Shown: piece by piece, positions 1-8,953 of the stretch
How positions within the stretch are numbered: position 1 is the stretch's first letter
Layout: every line of letters starts with the position of its first letter
From: an uncultured Alphaproteobacteria bacterium
GTDB taxonomy: Bacteria > Pseudomonadota > Alphaproteobacteria > Thalassobaculales > Thalassobaculaceae
Length of the DNA stretch: 12,619 bases
Assembly: GCA_938028645.1 (NCBI GenBank)
Contig: CALIMD010000347.1
Coordinates: forward strand, 1 to 12,619
Direction: 5' to 3'
Program-made: the position numbers and the translations under genes
The notes under the pieces: generated by a model
Database searches by the model: none
The model's input: the letters and a program-made list of their open reading frames with translations, nothing else
Told to the model about the DNA's origin: nothing

Positions 1-1219
1 GAAGTTACTGATAAAATTAGATAATCCAGAAAAAAAATTACCCCCAATTGTGCATGTCGCAGGGACAAATGGCAAAGGCTCTACTATCTCTATTCTTCGA
101 TCGATCCAAAGCGCGGCTGGTCGTTCTTCGCATGTTTACACCTCACCTCACCTTGTAAATTTAACGGAGCGATTTCTAATCGCTGATAAGGAAATAAAGG
201 GAAGCACCCTAGTAAAGCTTTTAAAACTATGTGAGGAGGTTAATGCAGAAAGTGCAATAACATTTTTTGAAATCATAACTGCAGTAGGCTTCCTGGCTTT
301 TTCAAAGTTTGAAGCCGACCTAGTTATTTTAGAGGTTGGATTGGGTGGCCGTTTTGACGCTACCAATGTAATAAATAATCCTATCTTATCGATTATTACG
401 CCTATTTCTCTAGATCATCAGCACTACTTGGGAAATACTTTGCCCAAGATAGCTTTCGAAAAAGCTGGGATATTAAAAGAAAATAAACCTGCAGTCATAG
501 GGAAACAATACCCGGAAGCACTTAAAGTTATAAAATCAAAAGCAGATGAAACCGGTTCACAATTATTTATATTCGACCGAGATTGGAGCATTAGTGAGAC
601 CAAAAACTCAATAAAATTTGAAGCAGATGGAGATACACGTCATTTTGAAAAACCAAGTCTAAGAGGCACTCATCAAATCCAAAATTCTGGTATAGCCATA
701 GCAGCTGCTCATTATATGAGTAAATTATTCCCTATTCAGGATACTGCTATTGATAGAGGATTGAAAACAGTCAGATGGTCTGCGAGGCTTCAAAAACTTA
801 AGAAAGGTCCATTAGCAGAAATATTACCAAACCAAGTTGAGTTATGGTTGGACGGCGGACATAACCATGACGCAAGTCTCGCGATTTCGGAGACAATCCA
901 TAATTGGAAACGGCAAGATCCATCTCTGACCTTCCATTTGATCTTTGGCTGCTTGAATAATAGAGAGGCAGAGTCGCTACTAGTGCCATTTGTCGAAACT
1001 ATTGACTTGATTCAAACTGTGGCAATACCGAAACACGAGAGTACAGCATCCCCCGAAAATGTCGCTAATGTGGCACAATCTTTGGGATTTGATGCCGCAC
1101 CATCCGATAGCCTATTGTCTGCTATCGAATCCATTATTTCTAAATCCAAAGGAAAACGGATTATCCTTGTCTATGGCTCACTATATTTGGCGGGATCAAT
1201 ACTTGAAAAAAACGGCTGA
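1..1219 (+). CDS. folC: Bifunctional folylpolyglutamate synthase / dihydrofolate synthase FolC, 5'-truncated by the window edge
   Basis: FolC is a cytoplasmic Mur-ligase-type enzyme that joins glutamate to dihydropteroate and adds further glutamates to folates, using ATP. The frame is open from base 2 and reads KLLIKLDNPEKKLPPI before HVAGTNGKGS, so the GTG at 50 is an internal valine codon and not the start. About 405 residues are visible; relatives are about 420–440, so roughly the first 35–40 are missing. Family signatures in order are the P-loop GTNGKGS, YTSPHLV, the EVGLGGRFDATN block, a SLDH segment, EKAGI, a GTHQIQN segment opening the central-to-C-terminal part, and DGGHNHDAS, where most relatives have HNP rather than HNH. 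The stop is TGA at 1217–1219. The gene converges on trxA with 22 bases between, and no hairpin terminator is visible there. In related genomes accD usually lies upstream, outside this window. Confidence 0.96.
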   Translation, partial: KLLIKLDNPEKKLPPIVHVAGTNGKGSTISILRSIQSAAGRSSHVYTSPHLVNLTERFLIADKEIKGSTLVKLLKLCEEVNAESAITFFEIITAVGFLAFSKFEADLVILEVGLGGRFDATNVINNPILSIITPISLDHQHYLGNTLPKIAFEKAGILKENKPAVIGKQYPEALKVIKSKADETGSQLFIFDRDWSISETKNSIKFEADGDTRHFEKPSLRGTHQIQNSGIAIAAAHYMSKLFPIQDTAIDRGLKTVRWSARLQKLKKGPLAEILPNQVELWLDGGHNHDASLAISETIHNWKRQDPSLTFHLIFGCLNNREAESLLVPFVETIDLIQTVAIPKHESTASPENVANVAQSLGFDAAPSDSLLSAIESIISKSKGKRIILVYGSLYLAGSILEKNG

Positions 1220-1241
1220 TTATCCAAAACAAGGGGTAAAT

Positions 1242-1565
1242 TCAGTCTAAAGCGTCTTGAACCCATTCGGTTAGTTTCTGTGGGGGTAATGCTCCCATTT
1301 TAGTCGCTGTAACCTCTCCATCTTTGAAAAGCATCAACATTGGAATACCTTTTACGTTATAGGTCGACGGTGTAGAAGGATTATCATCTATATTTATTTT
1401 TACCACCTTCACACGATCGCCTAAGGTCTGTGCTATGTCTTCAAGGGCTGGAGCTATAGCTTTACAAGGGCCACACCACTCAGCCCAAAAATCAACTAAA
1501 ACAGGTTTGTCGGCGTTTAGCACATCGTCAGAAAAGCTCTCATCCGTTACCTTTATTGTCGACAT
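1242..1565 (-). CDS. trxA: Thioredoxin TrxA
   Basis: This 107-residue protein is a classical single-domain cytoplasmic thioredoxin, which reduces protein disulfides and is itself recharged by thioredoxin reductase. The active site WCGPC has its cysteines at 31 and 34. The buried aspartate (D25, in VDFWA) and the cis-proline (P75, in GIP) are present, and the length is normal. One oddity is that the residue after the cis-proline is Met (GIPML), where most thioredoxins have Thr (GIPTL). The ATG start at 1565 is well supported by a strong Shine–Dalgarno sequence at 1571–1577. The gene lies downstream of addA on the same strand but is separated by 94 bases, so it may have its own promoter. It converges on folC. 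The paralogue family is broad, but the length, motif and context fit TrxA well. Confidence 0.96.
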   Translation of the reverse strand: MSTIKVTDESFSDDVLNADKPVLVDFWAEWCGPCKAIAPALEDIAQTLGDRVKVVKINIDDNPSTPSTYNVKGIPMLMLFKDGEVTATKMGALPPQKLTEWVQDALD

Positions 1566-1570
1566 TTACT

Positions 1571-1577
1571 TCCTCCT
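1571..1577 (-). promoter_or_regulatory. Strong ribosome binding site of trxA
   Basis: On the minus strand the bases read AGGAGGA, followed by a five-base spacer (AGTAA) and the trxA ATG. It is the best Shine–Dalgarno match among the starts inspected in this window and fixes the trxA start. The coupled genes upstream have weak or no such site, so trxA is probably translated independently and strongly. Confidence 0.8.
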
Positions 1578-1659
1578 ACTAATTATGGACTGGTATACCT
1601 TTTAAAAAAGCAATATCCCAGACGCTATATAATACTAAAAAAATACATTTAAACACATA
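1578..1659 (-). promoter_or_regulatory. AT-rich gap between addA and trxA, possible trxA promoter
   Basis: This non-coding stretch is very AT-rich. Hexamers resembling a −10 box occur on the minus strand (TATTAT near 1630, and CATAAT near 1583–1588 with TTGCTT about 20 bases upstream), but none has a well-spaced consensus −35. A promoter here is inferred from the gap length and the strong downstream ribosome binding site, not from a clear motif. No GC-rich terminator hairpin follows the addA stop. Confidence 0.25.
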
Positions 1660-4600
1660 TTAATTAAATATTTTTATTGAATCCATCTCACATGACGAAA
1701 ATGACATCACAATTGGCTTCTCTACCCACAACAACATACATTTGATTTCATGATCAGGATATATTTGCTTAACCAACCTATAATAAATTGCTAACTGATT
1801 TTTATAACCTCTGGGTACTTGGGAGATCTTTTTTGGAATAACTTTATTAGTCTTCAAATCAACAATTTTTATTTCATGCTTATTTATTAATAAACGGTCT
1901 ATCCTACCCGATACTTTATACCTTTTGCCATCTTCAACAATATTTCCAGAGATAGGCACTTCAACTATAGCTTCCTTATTAAAAATGTCTTCGAAACTCT
2001 TTTCATTTAATACCTTCAACGCACTCCTCAAATACTCTTGCTGCTCGTCTTCATCAAGATAATGCCTAGGCTCGGCCAAGAACTTCTTACCTTGTAGTTC
2101 TCTGTATTCCCTATCGACCTGAGGAAGCCATTCCAATAACTGATGGATAAATTTACCTTTTTTCAATTCTTTAGAAAATGTCAGCCTAAGTGGCACTTGG
2201 TCTGCTGAGCTCCCCGATATAGTTGAAGGTTGTATAACTGCTCCATTATCTATTTTCCCCAAAAAGTGCGATGTGGCCCATTGAGGTACACTTCCATAAC
2301 TTGATATAGAAGGTTCAGGTTCACTTTTATCGTCTGGAGGTTCTGTTTGTAGAGATGCAAATATAAGTTTATCACAATATTTTTCAGCTAAGGGGCTAAG
2401 GCCAGACTCGATCATTTCATACCAACTGAAATCAGATTTTTTTCTATGGTTGCCCCAACCAGATATATAAAGTCTATCTTCTGCACGTGTCATGGCCACA
2501 TATAATAGTCTCCGGTATTCTCTATCCCTTTTATCGATGGCTTCCTCTCGTAATAATGAGGTGGTCAAATTATCGGCCTCTTGGTTTGGTGACCACAATG
2601 GTATCGACACATTATTTCCTATTTCTTTCCAAAATACATTGGGGGTTTTATTTGGGGTAGACATAGTGTCTGGAAGAAATACTATCGGCGCTTGCAAACC
2701 CTTTGAGCTATGAACAGTAAGAATTCGCACTTGATTGGCTTGACCCGTCTCTAAATCACGTTTGACCTCAAAATCTGCCGAAGCTAACCAGTGAAGGAAC
2801 CCTTGAAGGGACGGGATATTTGCGCGCTCAAACTCTATAGCCTGAGTTAAAAATTCATCCAGAGGATCATTAGCTTCTAATCCGAGTCGTTCTGTGATTT
2901 TTTTACGTCCCCCCAAACAAAGTAATTGAGAATAAAGCTCATATGGAGGTGTAAAATCTGCTCGTCCCAACCAAGTATTTAAAAATTCATACGCTATCGA
3001 GTACCGATCTTCATTTAAGGCTCTTTTTGATAGTTCATTCCACAAATTTACTTCTTTTCTCTCCCAGCAAAGGTCTAATAACTCTTCTTCGGTTAGACCT
3101 ATTAACGGCCCTTTTAAAACAACTGCCAAATTCAAATCATCATCTGGTAATAATAAGAATTGTCCTAAAGCCACTAAATCCATAATTGGTAATTGATCGG
3201 TTAGCATCATTCGATCAACACCGGCAACATCAATTTCTTGTTCTTTCAACGCACGCACTAACTGGTAAACAAAAATGCCTCTTGTCCGCACAAGAATCAT
3301 GATATCCCCTGGTCGAATTGGACGCCCCTTTGATTTTAAAAGTTCACCTTCCGTTAACCAGCCCTTAATTTTCATGGCTATTTTTTGAGCTAACCTCTTG
3401 CTAGGTTCGTCATATTCTTTTTGTTCCAAAGGCAAAACCCACGTAGTTGGTTGCTCTGATCTAAGAGATAATTCAAGAGGCCAAAGCTCCACCCGACCTT
3501 CTTGTCCTTTTCGGTGCGCCTGATGCTGTATCGGAATGAAATTACCATTTTCGCGCTCTTCTAACACCCCTAATCCAGTTGCTCCATTTTCCTTTTTAAA
3601 ATTAAACACCGAATCCACAACGTCCAAGATAGCGGATGTTGAACGAAAGGACATATCAAGCTTGATGCCTTGCCATTTTCTGGAAGATGCAATGATTCTT
3701 TTCCCAAGTTTTGATCTCATGTCCAGAAACGACTGGGGGTCGGCTCGTTGGAAACTAAATATAGACTGTTTCACATCACCAACGGCAAAGACGGTTCTTA
3801 AAGCCTCGCTATGAACCTGAGATTCGCCCAGTCCCGAGAAAAACTCATCTGTTAATTTTTCTATAATTTTCCATTGCTCTGGATTAGTGTCCTGGGCTTC
3901 ATCAATTAACAAATGGTCTATGCCACCATCTAGTTTAAATAACACCCACGGTGCGATCCCTGGTTGTTCCAACAATTGATATGTCTGAAAAATTAAATCA
4001 TCATAATCAATCGACGAGTTAATACGCTTGGTTTCGTCATACGAGGTTAACACAGAATAAGACAGTTTGATTAGAGCTTCAGTTCTTTTTGCAAGGTCCA
4101 GCGATTTAAGTTTTTGTTGAAGGCTCTTCAGACGTTGCGCTTCTGAATTCAAAATTTCAACAATAGAACTATTTGTCTTTATAACTGATTGCGTAGCAAG
4201 TCTCTCAAACACCTTTCCTTTTTTGGTTAGGAAAGCTGAAACATAGTCATTATAACTTTCAATTTTGGGCTCTTTTTGTTCCAACCACTTCTTTATTTTT
4301 AGAGATTTCTTGATATCGGTAGAACTTCCTAAAGCCAAAGCTTGGGCTACCATATGCAACTGGGCTTTTGACTCTATAGAATCAGGAACCGCCTGTCCCA
4401 TTAGGAAGTTTCGGGTATAGTGTTCCTGTAATCCTAATTCTTTCCTCATTATTTGGCATAAAGGGGCAATACCACCTACTGAACGAACAGTACTTTGCAG
4501 TTTTGAACGTTCTGACAACAGATCATCAATCAGTTCAGAAACTGTCGCTTCTGAAGCTCGCTTCGAAATCTCCGTTAAAGAATTTGCAACACCAGAAAAT

Positions 4601-5133
4601 TGATCATTTTTTGATAATGATATAACGGTATCACGGGCGCTGCGCATGCGATCCTTTGCACTTCTTTCATCTAAAACGTCAAATTGGGGTGGCAAACCCG
4701 CCTCCAAGGGAAACCGACGGAGAATAGATTGGCAAAACCCGTGAATAGTCTGAACCTGTAATCCACCAGGCGAATCTAGGACTGTGGCAAATAATCTACG
4801 AGCCCATGCCAAATCTTGCGTTTCTACAATCCTGCCCGACAAGTAATTCAGGTCAACCTTTAGCTCATCATCACTGGCTAAAGACCAACTAGCAAGGCGT
4901 TCAGCTATTCTTGTCGACATTTCCGCAGCTGCCGCCTTGGTAAAGGTGAGACACAGAATTCGGTTGGGTAATGCCCCAGACAGCAACAACCTTAAAACTC
5001 TATCCGTTAGTACTTTTGTCTTTCCTGATCCCGCAGATGCGCTTACCCAGACAGAGACATTGGGGTCTGACGCATTCTGTTGTAACTTTAGTATTGTCTT
5101 TTCGTCAGTTACCATTTCTGAATTTAATGCCAT
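1660..5133 (-). CDS. addA: Double-strand break repair helicase-nuclease AddA, alphaproteobacterial type
   Basis: AddA is the motor subunit of AddAB, which unwinds and trims broken DNA ends and makes a 3' tail for RecA. Counting from the GTG at 5148, the superfamily 1A helicase motifs are Walker A SAGSGKT (38–44), LTFTKAAAAEM (67–77), TIHGFC (134–139), Walker B DEAQD (416–420), GDVKQSIF (457–464), FRST (501–504), TVHSSKG (812–818) and YVAMTRAEDRL (884–894). The C-terminal RecB-family nuclease shows GRID (D1084), VDLKT (D1097, K1099) and Q1118, so both activities look intact. I prefer the ATG at 5133 (1157 residues), which begins two bases after the addB TAG stop, suggesting reinitiation coupling. 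The GTG at 5148 lies inside the AAGGAG likely to serve as ribosome binding site, although that leaves a long 14-base spacer to the ATG. UvrD/PcrA is excluded by the nuclease domain and by the addB neighbour. Confidence 0.96.
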   Translation of the reverse strand: MALNSEMVTDEKTILKLQQNASDPNVSVWVSASAGSGKTKVLTDRVLRLLLSGALPNRILCLTFTKAAAAEMSTRIAERLASWSLASDDELKVDLNYLSGRIVETQDLAWARRLFATVLDSPGGLQVQTIHGFCQSILRRFPLEAGLPPQFDVLDERSAKDRMRSARDTVISLSKNDQFSGVANSLTEISKRASEATVSELIDDLLSERSKLQSTVRSVGGIAPLCQIMRKELGLQEHYTRNFLMGQAVPDSIESKAQLHMVAQALALGSSTDIKKSLKIKKWLEQKEPKIESYNDYVSAFLTKKGKVFERLATQSVIKTNSSIVEILNSEAQRLKSLQQKLKSLDLAKRTEALIKLSYSVLTSYDETKRINSSIDYDDLIFQTYQLLEQPGIAPWVLFKLDGGIDHLLIDEAQDTNPEQWKIIEKLTDEFFSGLGESQVHSEALRTVFAVGDVKQSIFSFQRADPQSFLDMRSKLGKRIIASSRKWQGIKLDMSFRSTSAILDVVDSVFNFKKENGATGLGVLEERENGNFIPIQHQAHRKGQEGRVELWPLELSLRSEQPTTWVLPLEQKEYDEPSKRLAQKIAMKIKGWLTEGELLKSKGRPIRPGDIMILVRTRGIFVYQLVRALKEQEIDVAGVDRMMLTDQLPIMDLVALGQFLLLPDDDLNLAVVLKGPLIGLTEEELLDLCWERKEVNLWNELSKRALNEDRYSIAYEFLNTWLGRADFTPPYELYSQLLCLGGRKKITERLGLEANDPLDEFLTQAIEFERANIPSLQGFLHWLASADFEVKRDLETGQANQVRILTVHSSKGLQAPIVFLPDTMSTPNKTPNVFWKEIGNNVSIPLWSPNQEADNLTTSLLREEAIDKRDREYRRLLYVAMTRAEDRLYISGWGNHRKKSDFSWYEMIESGLSPLAEKYCDKLIFASLQTEPPDDKSEPEPSISSYGSVPQWATSHFLGKIDNGAVIQPSTISGSSADQVPLRLTFSKELKKGKFIHQLLEWLPQVDREYRELQGKKFLAEPRHYLDEDEQQEYLRSALKVLNEKSFEDIFNKEAIVEVPISGNIVEDGKRYKVSGRIDRLLINKHEIKIVDLKTNKVIPKKISQVPRGYKNQLAIYYRLVKQIYPDHEIKCMLLWVEKPIVMSFSSCEMDSIKIFN

Positions 5134-5135
5134 GG

Positions 5136-8100
5136 CTATAAGGACCACTCCTTAACCCTGGAGAGATGCTCGTAGTCGTCATAAGCCATTTTATTATTGG
5201 GGTCAGGATACGCCAAATACGGCGTGTCATCATTATCAAAAGCCTCAACTAGTTTTCGTAAACCTTCCTCCGCCATACTTATAAGAGCATCTGTATCTTC
5301 CTCAAGAATGACTTCTCTCCCAGGTGGGTCTCCTCCAGTTAATTGAATATATTTTAGCTGGGTACCAATTTGCGCAGAGGTTTCTAAAAAACCCCCTTCC
5401 CTAAGTATAAGGCCTTCGAGTGGTAATTGAGGGGAAAGCCCTGATATTAATTCTCTTCTTGGGGGTATGTTGCCTGTTTTATAGTCTATAATAATGTAGG
5501 GTTGCTTAATCCCTTGATCGATCCGATCTGCGATAGCCTTTAGTTTCACTGCACCAGAGGGAAATGTTAGCATTATGTGCCCCCGGACCTCTGCTTTTTT
5601 ATTTATTATTTCGGTGCTATTTTCTGATTCTTGCTCAACAAACCAGTTAGCAATTTTTAAAAATCTTGGCCACCAAAAGGCCCATACGGCCGGATGATCC
5701 AATGTTTCTCCAAATGCGGAGCGCCCATGTTGTATCAATTTATTTTTTGCTTCATTCAAATCACTCGGGATTCCATCTTTAACAAAAGTTTCCAAAGCCT
5801 TATGTATAAAACTTCCACGATCAACAGCTATAGGCTCTGCATCCAATACCCCCAGCGGTACCAACTTCAATATCTGCCGAGCATATATATGGTAAGGATT
5901 ACGGAGCCAGGCTCCTATCTGTGTAACAGAAAATGATCTTGGGCGTTGAGCTAAAACCGGTCTAGGAGTGGGTGGAGATAATCGACGAGTGCAGTTCGGC
6001 GTATCTAGAGAATTTTGCCAACTAATCCAATTCCCATGAGCCCCATCCAAAATCCCTCCATAATCAAGTGATTTTATCAATGATGACATTCTTAGCAACC
6101 AACGGGATGCAACCGTTGGTGTTCCGTTTATCCGCTTTGATCTTGTCAAAAAGACCTCTTTAGCTCCACATAATTGAACGAAGTCATGGGCGGATTGACC
6201 TATACGAATTTCTGGCAATGGTAATCCAATATAAGAACGCATAGGACGGCTCATCCAGGGATCGGCTTGAGGTTCCGGGGGCCAACTTCCTTCGTTTAAT
6301 CCAGCTAAGATTACCCTGTCGAAATGCATTAAACGGCCTTCTAGTGGACCTAGTATTGATAAACTTGGGTGGACGCCAAATGGTGCGCGATAGGTAGCAC
6401 TCGACAACAACGACTCCAGAAATGGAAGATACTCTTGTCCGGAAATTTCAGGGAAATCATGGCACATCTCAAAAATATTTGAGAATATACTCGCGGTCTG
6501 TTCTCTGTAATCTGCAGAATATGCATCCCAAGAAGAATTTTCTGAACCATCCGATACAAGCTTTGCAAATAGTTGATTATGTTTTTCAAATATATCTTGT
6601 ACTTTTACTGAAGGGGATCTTATTAACTTTTCGAATTCCCTGATTGGCTCATACAGGTCAACTATCCAATCGTGCACGTCCTTTTTTTCTTTTGCGGTGA
6701 CAGCCGAAGCACCGATGTTTTCTCGGTCTTCACCCATGGACATCTTAAGAGCTTGAATTAAACTATCAATACCAATGCCTGGTCGAGGGCCACGTAAAAT
6801 TAATTGCTCGAGCAGTCTCGTATTCCTCTTGAAGGCACCCGCAGACATTCCACCTCTAGCGAGGGGATGCTTCATAGCAGCCAAAAAAGAGACTGGCGCC
6901 AAGCCATCTTCGACCATTTTTCCTATTAAACGCCAGAAAACCAAAACCGGTGTCTCTGTTATCGAAATTCCTGCCGAGTCATCAATATTAATATCCCAAC
7001 GCTTTAACTCCGATTTCACTCTGCGAGCCAACGACCTATCCGCTGTTATAAGGCTGGCAGTTTTGCCACTTGTTTCTAATGTCTCTCTAAGGATTAGCGC
7101 TATGGTGCTTGCTTCTGATTGGAAATCCTGACATTCCAGAACAGCTATTCCATCCAAGTCGCTTTTAGTAATAAAATTTTTCTCTAAATCATGCCACTTT
7201 TCTGTTGTAATTGCTGGTCTCATTACTTCCGACAAAAACCTCATTCGCCCCTTTTCTTTTCGAACACAAGTTTGTCCATTTACTAAGGGTAACCAATCTG
7301 GAACATCATCCGGCACTATCGAAAGTTTAAACAATAGTTTGCTTAAAACATGTTGGGGGTGAGTAGCATCATTAATAATTGCCTCCCAGGAGTTATCTTC
7401 CAGTCTCCTATCCAATCCAGGCAACACAACAGCTCCCTTGGGCAGTGCTGCCACAGTTTCCATCAAGTTAGCCGTAGCTGGTATACTCCCTGTGGAACCT
7501 GCAATGATAATATGCCTTTCTGGTTGTTGTTGTTTTAAATAGATTTGCATCCTACTGAGTTTTTCATTCCGGTAAGAAGCAGGGTCAGTGGCTCCTTCTT
7601 CATTTAAAATTCTTGGCCAAGCCTCTGTAATAATCTTCAAAAAAATCAGCGTTTTCTGCCAATGCTCCGCATAAATATCCGGAACTAGCTGCTCCAAGTT
7701 TTTAAATGGAATATTCTCTGTTTGCATTCGATCAAGTAACTTAGATAAATCCTCAGCCAGGCGACTGGCTTGGTAAAGACTTGCACCCCCAGAACCGCTA
7801 ATCTTTTTGTCCGAAATATTGGCCTGTAAGTATGTTCTTATAAGTTGAGTTAAAAGAATTTGGCGCCTCAAACCAGTGATAGCCGGAACAATAATATCAC
7901 TATCCATTTTGCGATCACCTATTTGGGCTAAATCCATCTGATCAATTTCATCGGTATCAGCATCGCCAATGGCAAGGATTTGAGGAAGGATCACCGCCGC
8001 CTGCCCCATTACCCGCACTAAAGCATCTTCAAGAACTCGCGCAGCTCGGCGATGCGGGACAAAAATCATAGATTGTCTTAATGTATTTGGATCTTTGTTA

Positions 8101-8180
8101 ACTCTAATCCATAGCCCCGTGGCGAATGTATCTGCGAAAGGTAAATCTGTGTCTATCGAAAAAAGATTATATTTAGACAT
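5136..8180 (-). CDS. addB: Double-strand break repair protein AddB, alphaproteobacterial type
   Basis: AddB is the partner of AddA in the end-resecting helicase-nuclease. The protein has about 1014 residues and an inactivated helicase fold: no Walker A is visible near the N-terminus, where FVPHRRAARVLEDAL takes its place. The middle carries LAGLNEGSWPPEP and DPWMSRPMR, typical of the group. The C-terminal nuclease has ADRID (D about 888), IIDYKTG (D about 899, K about 901) and a following QLPLEGLI segment. The cysteines that hold the iron–sulfur cluster in Bacillus AddB are absent; LRNPYHIYAR stands where that family has a CP motif, and the C-terminal tail has no cysteine. I chose the ATG at 8180, eight bases after the upstream stop and preceded by GAGAAAG. 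A TTG at 8192 overlaps that stop (TTGA) but has no ribosome binding site. addA follows after two bases. Confidence 0.95.
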   Translation of the reverse strand: MSKYNLFSIDTDLPFADTFATGLWIRVNKDPNTLRQSMIFVPHRRAARVLEDALVRVMGQAAVILPQILAIGDADTDEIDQMDLAQIGDRKMDSDIIVPAITGLRRQILLTQLIRTYLQANISDKKISGSGGASLYQASRLAEDLSKLLDRMQTENIPFKNLEQLVPDIYAEHWQKTLIFLKIITEAWPRILNEEGATDPASYRNEKLSRMQIYLKQQQPERHIIIAGSTGSIPATANLMETVAALPKGAVVLPGLDRRLEDNSWEAIINDATHPQHVLSKLLFKLSIVPDDVPDWLPLVNGQTCVRKEKGRMRFLSEVMRPAITTEKWHDLEKNFITKSDLDGIAVLECQDFQSEASTIALILRETLETSGKTASLITADRSLARRVKSELKRWDINIDDSAGISITETPVLVFWRLIGKMVEDGLAPVSFLAAMKHPLARGGMSAGAFKRNTRLLEQLILRGPRPGIGIDSLIQALKMSMGEDRENIGASAVTAKEKKDVHDWIVDLYEPIREFEKLIRSPSVKVQDIFEKHNQLFAKLVSDGSENSSWDAYSADYREQTASIFSNIFEMCHDFPEISGQEYLPFLESLLSSATYRAPFGVHPSLSILGPLEGRLMHFDRVILAGLNEGSWPPEPQADPWMSRPMRSYIGLPLPEIRIGQSAHDFVQLCGAKEVFLTRSKRINGTPTVASRWLLRMSSLIKSLDYGGILDGAHGNWISWQNSLDTPNCTRRLSPPTPRPVLAQRPRSFSVTQIGAWLRNPYHIYARQILKLVPLGVLDAEPIAVDRGSFIHKALETFVKDGIPSDLNEAKNKLIQHGRSAFGETLDHPAVWAFWWPRFLKIANWFVEQESENSTEIINKKAEVRGHIMLTFPSGAVKLKAIADRIDQGIKQPYIIIDYKTGNIPPRRELISGLSPQLPLEGLILREGGFLETSAQIGTQLKYIQLTGGDPPGREVILEEDTDALISMAEEGLRKLVEAFDNDDTPYLAYPDPNNKMAYDDYEHLSRVKEWSL

Positions 8181-8188
8181 TCTTTTTC

Positions 8189-8953
8189 TCAAAAAAATGG
8201 GACTGGTGGGGAATGACCATTTATGAAACGATGACGAGCCAACTCTAAATCAGTCGGGGTACTGATGTGATACCAAAGGCCATCATGAACTACCCCATAT
8301 AATCGATTTGATTTAATGGCGTGGTCGTAGGCCCAATTTAAAGAAAAAGCGCCATCTGGGGCATCGGTAAAAATAGCGGGATTTATTATAGAGATTCCCA
8401 TATACGAAAAAGGGGCGACATTCGTTTCCGACCGGCGCGATAATCTTCCCAACTGGTCCATAGTAAAATCACCCAAGCCATGAAAATTGTTTACCCCAGA
8501 CATCGGAGCTAGCATTAGCAAAACATCCATAATCTCGGGATCCCAAGACTCTGCTAATCTCAAAAGAGGACTCTTCATGCCGTCAAGCCATACACTGTCA
8601 CCATTTATTACATAAAAAGCTTCTTTACCAAGCAACGGTAATGCCTTCTTTACGCCACCGCCTGTTTCCAATGGATCCTTTTCACTAGACAGCAATAAAC
8701 GGCTATCGTTTAGAGCCATTATGTGTTCTTCAATGTTTGACGCCAAATGACATGTGTTTATGACAATTTTTTTTATACCCGTTTTGAATAGGTGCTCTAT
8801 TGCCCTATCAAGAATTGTCGAGCCAGAAATTATAAGCATTGGCTTAGGTATGCGTTCCGTGAGAGGCAACATTCTCTCGCCACGTCCTGCGGCTAGAATT
8901 ATAGCGCTGTCCGGTATAACACAGGGTCTAGCTGGAAGTGTATCTAGAAACAT
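8189..8953 (-). CDS. murU: Nucleotidyltransferase, probable N-acetylmuramate-1-phosphate uridylyltransferase MurU
   Basis: This 254-residue protein is a sugar-1-phosphate nucleotidyltransferase. The N-terminal signature LAAGRGERMLPLT (20–32), followed by PKPML (36–40), binds the nucleotide. ETGGG (96–100) and NGDS (117–120, D119 a likely metal ligand) complete the site, and a WYHISTPTDL segment lies near the C-terminus. It is shorter than glucose-1-phosphate thymidylyltransferases and lacks an acyltransferase repeat such as that of GlmU. MurU converts MurNAc-1-phosphate and UTP to UDP-MurNAc. That specific role is inferred from the adjacent AmgK-like kinase, which would make its substrate; the fold alone would also allow mannose-1-phosphate guanylyltransferase. 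The ATG start at 8953 overlaps the end of amgK by ten bases and has no obvious Shine–Dalgarno sequence, so translation is probably coupled. About 15 residues precede the signature, slightly more than usual. Confidence 0.85.
   Translation of the reverse strand: MFLDTLPARPCVIPDSAIILAAGRGERMLPLTERIPKPMLIISGSTILDRAIEHLFKTGIKKIVINTCHLASNIEEHIMALNDSRLLLSSEKDPLETGGGVKKALPLLGKEAFYVINGDSVWLDGMKSPLLRLAESWDPEIMDVLLMLAPMSGVNNFHGLGDFTMDQLGRLSRRSETNVAPFSYMGISIINPAIFTDAPDGAFSLNWAYDHAIKSNRLYGVVHDGLWYHISTPTDLELARHRFINGHSPPVPFF

Noticed and set aside
1655..1675. AT-only inverted repeat at the end of addA followed by a T-rich stretch on the minus strand
   Set aside because: The five-base A/T stem is too weak for an intrinsic terminator, and such palindromes are expected by chance in sequence this AT-rich.
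6775..7131. 118-codon open frame on the plus strand
   Set aside because: It lies wholly antisense to addB, has no family resemblance or ribosome binding site that I can see, and is explained as a shadow of the real gene.
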